DNA of 64,000 nt from Panaeolus papilionaceus (taxonomy: Eukaryota; Basidiomycota; Agaricomycetes; Agaricales), in the NCBI GenBank assembly GCA_015501605.1, contig JADNRZ010000008.1, positions 1,240,001 through 1,304,000 on the forward strand, in the 5' to 3' direction. The position numbers and the translations under genes are program-made. A model generated the notes under the pieces. That model saw nothing but the letters and a program-made list of their open reading frames with translations. It was not told the origin of the DNA and did no database searches. Positions 57,323 to 64,000 of this stretch are shown piece after piece. The number at the start of each line of letters is the position of its first letter. The stretch's first letter is position 1.

Positions 57323-58155
57323 ATGGAAAATAAGGGTAAGTGCCTCATGTATCTGCTTGCTCAATCGTTAGAGCCATGCTTACGGATGTTTAGCGCCAAT
57401 CAAAATCAGGGACACTCCTGCCAAGAGGGTTAATAAAGGAGTAGAGGAACTTGAAGATGTGAGCAGGAGGCTGAGGAAACTTGAGAAGGAGTTCGAGAAA
57501 CGAGAAGAGGAACTTGAAGTGGCGAGGGGGAGGGATACTCCAGAGACGCTGAAGAAACTTGAGGAGGAGGTCGAGAAACTCCGGCAGGGGTTGGATCTGT
57601 CCTATATGTATTCAATGGCAAGTTCAGTGAATTCTGATCCTGCATCATAAACTCACCCATCTATTCAAACAGAACAATGAGATGGCAGCCTTCAACCACA
57701 ATATGTCTGTTCTTCGTTACTTGCTTGGTCAAGCTGGCAAGCGTCTTGTCACCATAAGCGGCAAAGATAACTGGGAAGCCTTCGCAGCGGAGTACCTTGC
57801 GGTCGACTCGGACTTATGGATCCCAGGTGCTCTGGTGTACGCCAAAACTCAAACTCTTTTCAAGACAACACCAGGACTATCGGAGCATGAATTCAACCGT
57901 ACTGAGCAGTTCATGATATGTTTCCCTGATGATGGGTGGTACGAACGTGATATTGGGGATTCCGAATATAGCAAAGAGGAAATCTGGAAAGCTGTTACGT
58001 CCTTCAAGCCCGGCGATGAGGAACGAATCAAATTTGAAAAAATCTTTCGGTTTACCTTTCCTGGATGCGACACAGGCACATTGCCAGACACTGAGGGGAG
58101 TATGTTTGCCAGACAATGGCGTAAAGCTGTTGACCACGGCCTTTTCAAAGACTGA
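57323..58155 (+). CDS. coiled-coil protein of unknown function, paralog 2
   Basis: Three exons, 57323-57335, 57394-57626 and 57673-58155, giving 242 residues. Exon 2 encodes a charged coiled coil (RRLRKLEKEFEKREEELE and on). Exon 3 encodes the globular domain with LLGQAGKRLVTISGKDNWEAF, EYLAVDSD, and a C-terminal IFRFTFPGC, matching paralog 1 (CGTGSWEGF, IFEFAFPGH). The first coding exon has only 13 nt. For intron 2 the GTGAAT donor at 57627 keeps phase; a GCAAGT donor nine bases earlier would also fit but is less usual. No named family. Confidence 0.65.
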
Positions 58156-59434
58156 TATGGTTGATGAGTGCACCTTGGACAAGTGAGATTTGCACCACAT
58201 GCCCGCAGCCACAGGTACGGGTTTTTTTTTCAAGTTCGAAAATGTGCCTTATAGCCCTTTGTTGGAAGAGCATCTAAGCTATCATCCATGGTCTTACTAT
58301 ATTGAACGTTAGGGTAGAAGGTAATGTAAATTAAATCAAAAATTTTCATATGTAATACAAAGCTCTACATCAAAATTGCAGTTGATCGTTTCTGGCAGCG
58401 TTACGCAAAGGGTCCATTGCATTTGTGTTCCACTTTTTTTTCTTCGGCCGTTTCAAAGTATACATTTATTGAACAAATATGACGATCCTGCGCGCCCAAT
58501 ACGCCCGGGGCTCCTCGTCACCATGTCTTCAGGCTTCGTACCATTACTGTCTGTTCCAAATCCCTTCGAATTTCGATCCCTTTCGGGTCTACTCTGAGTC
58601 ATTGTCTTGTCTCCCCGGATGATTTTGAACGCCTCGTTCAAAACATGGAGAGCAGCCGAATGAAGGTGGGGCTAGCCTGCGTTTATCCACAAAAGCTTCA
58701 TGGTTTTCGCCAGTGCAAACTGTCATTCGTAACTATAACTCACGGCTGGCGTCAACTCAATTTACTTCTCGGGCGCCTCAACATTGATTTCGGAGCTAGC
58801 AATTGATTTAGATTTGAATTCAAATGCGGACATATTTGATTTCAGAATTTTGAAGGGTTGAGGCTCCTGGGAATGTTGGCAGTTGTTAAGCGGCTTACTG
58901 ATGAGCATGTCGAGGGTCTACCTTTCGCAACGAACTTTCCTTCTGACACGCATGCAATCCTAGAACATAAATCGAAGGCTCTAAGGCATCGAGTAGACCC
59001 ACAAGGCCCGTTATTCGCTCTTCCTAATGACTCATATCGATCTCTATCACGACACTCCAATAAAAAGGCCCACGCCCCTGCTAAAGTCTCCGTAAAACCC
59101 CACGAGAATTGCCGCCAATTTCAATTTCATCCAATTATCTTATCATTGGCTCTGAGAATAAATTGAATTGTGCATATTTTCTTGATTTCTACCAAAGCCT
59201 TAGCATTGTCTCAAGGCTCCACATGACACTTGCAACGGAGAGATTCGAGTCAAAGCCCCACCAGGGCCGATGTATACCACTCTGTGGAGAAATATAAGAA
59301 GGGTGGTTTGGTATGCGGTCTTTCATCACCTCTTCCCTCCCCGAGTCGTGAATCGAAGTAAGTGCTGCTCAGTTTTACACAAGCACCGCGAGAATTCGCT
59401 CTTAACCTTCTCTTTCAGATCCCATAAACCCACG
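58156..59434. other. intergenic
   Basis: No supported gene. It ends with the TATA-like box (near 59292) and the 5'UTR intron (59358-59418) of the next gene. Confidence 0.5.
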
Positions 59435-59629
59435 ATGAAGCTCCTCTCTGCACTCTCTGCCACGTTTGTCGTCTCCATGGCCGTGCTCACCGGTGCATCC
59501 CCCGCACCTGCACCGAACCCCCAAACGCTGATTTGCCCGGCGATCTGCCGCTTCGATCCGCCCCCTTGCCCTCCTCCCAATGTCTTGCAAGGCTCCCCTG
59601 GATGCTGGACATGCTGCACCTGGAACTGA
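59435..59629 (+). CDS. small secreted cysteine-rich protein 9
   Basis: 64 residues from ATG 59435; the longer open frame upstream is interrupted by a 5'UTR intron (59358-59418, GTAAGT...TTTCAG). Signal peptide at about 1-22 ends TGA; pro-segment SP-AP-AP-NP then Gln; six Cys spaced C-x3-C-x6-C-x11-C-x2-CC, with a Pro-rich second loop. The clearest example of the X-Pro ladder in the window. Confidence 0.8.
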   Translation: MKLLSALSATFVVSMAVLTGASPAPAPNPQTLICPAICRFDPPPCPPPNVLQGSPGCWTCCTWN

Positions 59630-59912
59630 GGTCAAAACAATGGTTTCAAATGTCAGTCAGGTAAGAAGACCCATTACAACTGTTCTCAACCCCTGTCTGA
59701 TGATGCTTGATTTAATTAGACGCCCGATGATCTTCATTGTCCCCATCACACGCGTAAATAACACATGTAAATCATATATTCAATTTTAACCTTCAACTGC
59801 CAGTGAGGAGTATGTATGTATATACAAAGACGTTCGAACGAAATCGGAGCCTGCCTTCTAAGAAATAACAATAAATAGTCGTAAAGTCGTAAATAGTGTC
59901 GTCCAGCCTAAC

Positions 59913-62314
59913 TCAGTTCGACATCGCCACAAACGCATTGAAATTATAAACACCAGGACGGCTTTCAAACCTGTATCCAACAGGGTTGCACTCCGTGACG
60001 ACTTGACCGTCGCGTATCAGCACAGACTTCATACCCCCGTCTGGCCTGAGCGCGAATGTAATCTTATTCAGACCCTGCTTGACGACAAAGGTCTGCTTGG
60101 AGGACTCAAGGCTAGTGGTATAGACATCCAATGTTCCTGGTGCTTTGGCGAGGACAATGATCGATCCAGTGTCATCAGTCTATAGCAACAACCATTGTCA
60201 ACATAGATGATAAATTAAGAATTTGACGGAAGGCAGAAGGAATAATCATACCAACTGCCAATTATTGGGCTTTGGAACCCGATCGGATGAAGTAGCATCC
60301 TTGGGGTGGGGTCGAGCCCACATGTAAATCTGATCCCTGGTCACAGTAGGGCACACACCCGTCTTGAACGTGGTCGCAAAGTAGGCGTTCAAGTGCATCC
60401 AGCCCTGATGATCATATCCGTCGACCCAAGCTTGAGAATTGGGCTGAGCGCCTTTGATGGGACCGATGTAATGAGACTCGCCGTAATCTGCAAAGAAGGA
60501 GAATGGTGAGTAAGAAAACGGAAATAGAACGAGGGCGGCAAATCGGGAATGTCGCACCATTCCAGCTGATGACTTGAGCAATATCGATCCTGTTACGGAG
60601 GGAAATAAGCTGCTCCCAGCGTTTGACGAATAGGAAATCGTCTCCTCTGTAAATCCAGTTCTTGTTCCAGGTATCAGGACCGTAGTGCTGGTAGTTCTCG
60701 GTTAACAAGAAAGGAGACGACATACAGAAGAAAACTCACAGTAAAGAACCAGGGAGAGACAGCGCCCATGAAAGTCCTCGAGTTACCCAAGTTGTCCAAA
60801 TGACCATAGTCGGAATCGAGGGCATAATTTTGGATATCGTGACGGCCCATGCCGGCGTGTAATTGGAGGGGCCAGCCACCATTCCACTGATGAGAGAAAA
60901 CGAAGTCAGGATGAAAATGATACATAGGGGCAGATGAAGTGACGACAAACGTTGAATGCGCCGTCCATAGAGGGGATATTATGATAACGCGATGGGTTAA
61001 CAAAGAATGAGGGAATAAAATAAATCTATCACTAGGCGTGAGCTCGTGAGGGTAGGGTGTCACAATAACCAGGCGTACCGGGGTGATCTTGTTTAGTTCG
61101 TTCTTGAGATAGGTCCAGCCTTTCTCCATGCTATCTTGTCCAAAGGTGCTGTTCTCCCCAGAGAACGTAGAGACAACAATTCCACCACGAGGATGACGGA
61201 ACATGCGGGGGCTCTTGCCGTGGGCATTCAAGTATTCACGGAATAATTGAACATCACCAGGACTGTTACCAGGGATAGAGCTATCAACGTACAGAGAATT
61301 AAGTGGCCTGTCAATATTAAGGCACGGAATAATTCACCTCATATCGAAGCTAAAGAAAAATTTGAAGTTGATGGCCTCAGGAAGACGTTTGGCAGCTGCG
61401 AAGGCATCTGCAGAGCGTTGACGCTGCCAGTCTTCTCTTCCGACGTTCAAGACAAAGCCATCGCTATTACCAAGGTTAGACGTAAATAAATGGTGGAGAT
61501 GTGCAACGGCCTACATTCCATGAGCAGCAGCAAGTCTGATATCGTCATACCAGTTGTCAATAGTGTAGGGCTTGATATCCGAAATCAATAATTGGTCTTG
61601 ACTTCCAGAGTAAACGAACTCACGTAGGTGTTCCCAACCATAAAGCTGGTGTACGGGTTAGCACCAATAAAAAACAGAACGGCTAAAGACATACTGAGCA
61701 AAAACAAAGTTGGTTGCGGCTTGAGTCTCAAATTGGGCATCAAGTTCATTATCGACAGACGCAACCTCTACAGCTTCAACAGGCTCGGGAGTGGAAGGGA
61801 ACTCGATGCCACCGACGTTTACACTTTCCATGGGAGTAGGGGCAGGGGCGGGAGGAGGGACAGGGGTGGGGCCAGGGGCAGTTCGAATAAAATCCAGAGA
61901 TCTAGAGTAGGTCTGCGCAGGCTGAGCAGATACCGGTTCAGGTTCAAGTGCAAATGTATTAGCGACAGGGATAATCGGAGTGATCGTTTCTTTGGGTTCT
62001 TCAACCTTGGGAGTTGGACGAGGCGACGTTGCGGCTCTGAGAACTGGAATGGGCGTATCCCTAGGCTTGATGATCTTGGAAGGAGTCTTCTTAGCGGGGC
62101 CCTGCTTAGATGGGGTAGCGTTGCTCGGTGTGGTCGAAACGCTGGGCGCTGGGGATCTGTTGGAATTCGCGTTGGCCTTGGCCTCACCTCGCGGTTTGGA
62201 GCTCAGACTAAGGCGCCTGACAAGCTTGGTTGTAAACGAGATCTTCCGCTCGCGGTTAGGGGTGGAAGGGACAGAGGCAACTGGAGCCTTTCCGATGTCA
62301 CCTGCCAATTGCAT
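59913..62314 (-). CDS. GH71 alpha-1,3-glucanase (mutanase-like)
   Basis: Ten exons on the minus strand: 62314(?)-61695, 61645-61624, 61569-61514, 61463-61338, 61280-61079, 61025-60951, 60886-60740, 60687-60558, 60487-60252, 60179-59913; phases agree, 626 residues from ATG 62314. The catalytic domain starts at FAHFMVGNTY and shows the GH71 landmarks: GIDGFVLN, FFFSFDM, GGIVVSTFSGE, YFIPSFFVNP, MDGAFNWNGGWP and DYGESHYIGP. It should cleave alpha-1,3-glucan of fungal walls. The first 200 residues are Ser/Pro/Ala-rich without a signal peptide. The true 5' end is unsure: an acceptor-like GGCAG precedes residue 5, and a signal-peptide-like ORF lies upstream at 62648-62788. Confidence 0.82.
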
Positions 62315-63312
62315 GATTAGTTTAGTGTTATGGGTTCGTCAAGGTATCGTCGTGAAGCAGATCGTGAAGTAAAGGAGAGGCAGGAAGGGGAAGACCAGAA
62401 CACCAGAGGCAGAGGACACGGCTTTATACCAACAAGGTACGCCTCGCTGAGCTCGGGGACCACCCGAGACAATGTGGTGGTGTGGTTGGGCATTACAACA
62501 AGAAAGAGCGGTGCGCCCAAGTTTGCTGGATTGGGCGCCCGTCACCTCAAGACGCGTTTCGTCCCGAAGATGAATGTTGATCAACATTGCGATGTGAAAC
62601 CTTTTTTCACTAAATGAAGCATGTTGCGCATTTTCTCCTCCCTCTCCTCAGGCATTCCTGTCCTGTTCAGGGTCAAATTTAAAGCCTGTTCTAAAACAGG
62701 CTCTGCCTAATTTTAAATCCCCTGAAGAAATGACAACACAACACAGGGCGAAAAGCGAGAGAAAGGAGAAAGCATACTGGATATTCATGATCAGCTTACA
62801 CAACGCACTCTAACAGCGAATATTCCGAGCTACAAATCTGTAATAGGGTCAGGCACGTCGTCGATTTGAACTTTGGACGACTTGTGTGTAGGTTGAGGAG
62901 CAAGGGAGAGTTCCAGTGGCTGTGCTTAAGCATCAATCGTTATTGATGGCAGCGGCAGTAATCTTATTTATATAGGGGCTCTATCGGACACCCGTTGTGC
63001 CAGTACTCTACACCAGTGCAATCACCAACAGTCGAATAGGTAAGTCTTGTGTATCAAGATAAGGTATAAGACATAGCGCTTTCCTAGACAGAAATCAGAC
63101 AGGCTGATCCATGATGGGGGTGATAGGTCGCGATTATTCATTGGAGTCAACTGCTTCAATAACAAGTGGTTTGCTTCTAATCACAGCCGCTTCTCATTTC
63201 TACAACACAGACAAACTATAACATAACACAATAAAGATACAGCGTCGTTTATATATTCTTAACCTCGGTCCTCCATGTCCACACTCCCCTTGCTAGACTT
63301 GCTTTTGTTGTT
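62315..63312. other. intergenic with signal-peptide-like ORF and hairpin
   Basis: A minus-strand frame from ATG 62788 to the stop at 62648 begins with a good signal peptide (MNIQYAFSFLSLFALCCVV); it may be a first exon of the GH71 gene, though the intron would be unusually long (about 400 bases), or noise. GCCTGTT-CTAA-AACAGGC at 62684-62701 is a perfect 7-bp hairpin flanked by AAATTTAAA and TTTTAAAT. No other gene. Confidence 0.4.
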
Positions 63313-64000
63313 TTAGGTCTGCTCTCCCCCAAGGCTCTCCAGGAAACGCTCCCATGTGCTATTGTCCATGGAGTAGCTCTCCTTTTGGGGATCTGGGAAC
63401 GACCCATCTCTGACGGCTTTTGCGTAGGCCTCGATACCTTTATCTCTCTCCTCCTGAAGATTGGCAAAGCGGCGAACAAACTTGGCTTTGTGTCCTGACC
63501 ACGTTCCCAATAAATCATCATACACCAATACCTGCAACATAACCGTTAATGGACGAAAGACTCGTATGTGTGAAAGACGTTCTCACCTGTCCACTTGTAT
63601 GAGGACCTGCTCCAATACCGATCGTCGGGATCCTCAGGCGGTCTGTGATTAACTTGCCAAGCTCCTGTGGAACTGCCTCGACGACGATAGAGAATGCACC
63701 TGCTGCTTCAAGAGCCAGTGCATCGTTCAGCACCTTTCTCGCACTCTCAACGCATCTGCCTTGGACTCTGTAACCAGACAGCGCAGCATGACGCTGTGGG
63801 AGCAGTCCCACATGCGCCATAACCGGTATCCCCACATCTGTCAACCGGCGCACTACATGCTCAATCTCCGCCCCACCCTCAATCTTAACGCCCTCCACCC
63901 TGCCTTCTTGCATCAGCCTAACTGCATTCCTAATAGCATCGCTCGTCGAGGTACAGTACGTCCCAAATGGCATGTCCGCTACGATGAGTGGGTGCGTCGT
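63313..64000 (-). CDS. panB: ketopantoate hydroxymethyltransferase, 3' part
   Basis: Two exons visible, 64000(+)-63587 and 63531-63313; the 5' end lies beyond the window. Motifs of PanB are clear: THPLIVADMPFGTY at the window edge, VKIEGG, VMAHVGLLPQ, IPTIGIGAG and, across the intron, GQVLVYDDLLG. The enzyme adds a hydroxymethyl group from methylene-tetrahydrofolate to 2-oxoisovalerate in pantothenate/CoA synthesis. The C-terminal tail is acidic/polar and ends GGEQT. The intron starts GTGAGA at 63586 and ends TTGCAG. Confidence 0.9.

Noticed and set aside
57611..57626. GC-AG intron in coiled-coil paralog 2
   Set aside because: A GTGAAT donor nine bases later gives a normal GT-AG intron in the same phase, which is more likely.
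9061..59629. Hydrophobin identity for the small secreted proteins
   Set aside because: Hydrophobins have eight Cys with two internal CC pairs; these have six Cys with a single CC near the end.
61628..62320. 230-codon Arg/Gly-rich plus-strand open frame
   Set aside because: Antisense shadow of the Ser/Pro-rich N-terminus of the GH71 gene.
1..64000. tRNA, rRNA or CRISPR features
   Set aside because: No cloverleaf with canonical A/B boxes, no rRNA-like conserved blocks and no regularly spaced repeats were found by eye; a tRNA scan was not possible here.

Overview
The window comes from a mushroom-forming basidiomycete (Agaricomycete type). Genes are packed on both strands and carry many GT-AG introns of about 43-70 nt. 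Gene content fits this: UTP20, a CTD-kinase gamma subunit, a GH71 alpha-1,3-glucanase, PanB and a glutathione-independent formaldehyde dehydrogenase-like enzyme, mixed with lineage-specific membrane and small secreted proteins. No rRNA, tRNA, CRISPR or bacterial-type operon signal was seen. All joins below were read by eye from splice signals and reading phase.

Layout. 0.2-1.8 kb: single-pass membrane protein. 2.9-24.5 kb: a minus-strand array of an unrecognised eight-TM membrane family: three intact genes (2930-4195, 14889-16103, 16352-17503), one multiply broken copy (6674-7855) and three remnants. Two small cysteine-rich secreted proteins (9.1 and 9.8 kb) and a type II membrane HtrL/YibB-like protein (10.7-12.2 kb) lie inside it. 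19.1-30.4 kb: a tandem segmental duplication whose unit is [8-TM 5' half, minus]-[dynamin-like GTPase, plus]-[UTP20 3' end, minus]. It left two intact near-identical dynamins, a truncated 8-TM gene and a truncated UTP20 copy. The real UTP20 runs from 37312 to 28749 on the minus strand in 15 exons. 38.0-39.9 kb: three more cysteine-rich secreted proteins. 41.0-48.5 kb: two further dynamin-like GTPases on the minus strand, giving four in the window, all with ten exons and the same intron phases. 49.4-51.4 kb: zinc dehydrogenase gene with unusually tiny exons. 51.6-52.6 kb: Ctk3. 52.9-58.2 kb: two paralogous coiled-coil proteins of unknown function flanking a second cysteine-rich peptide cluster (54.3-56.5 kb); a ninth peptide gene is at 59.4 kb. 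59.9-62.3 kb: GH71 glucanase. 63.3-64 kb: 3' part of panB, cut by the window end.

Most noteworthy: (1) the 8-TM family is an internal duplication of a 4-TM unit, each half with an SIPP start, an ALW-type helix, a two-Cys loop and a final helix; (2) most of the secreted cysteine-rich peptides have a pro-segment of X-Pro/X-Ala dipeptides, usually ending in Gln, which predicts dipeptidyl-aminopeptidase trimming; (3) the duplication and deletion junctions can be placed to the base; (4) the dehydrogenase gene has consecutive 8- and 9-nt micro-exons.
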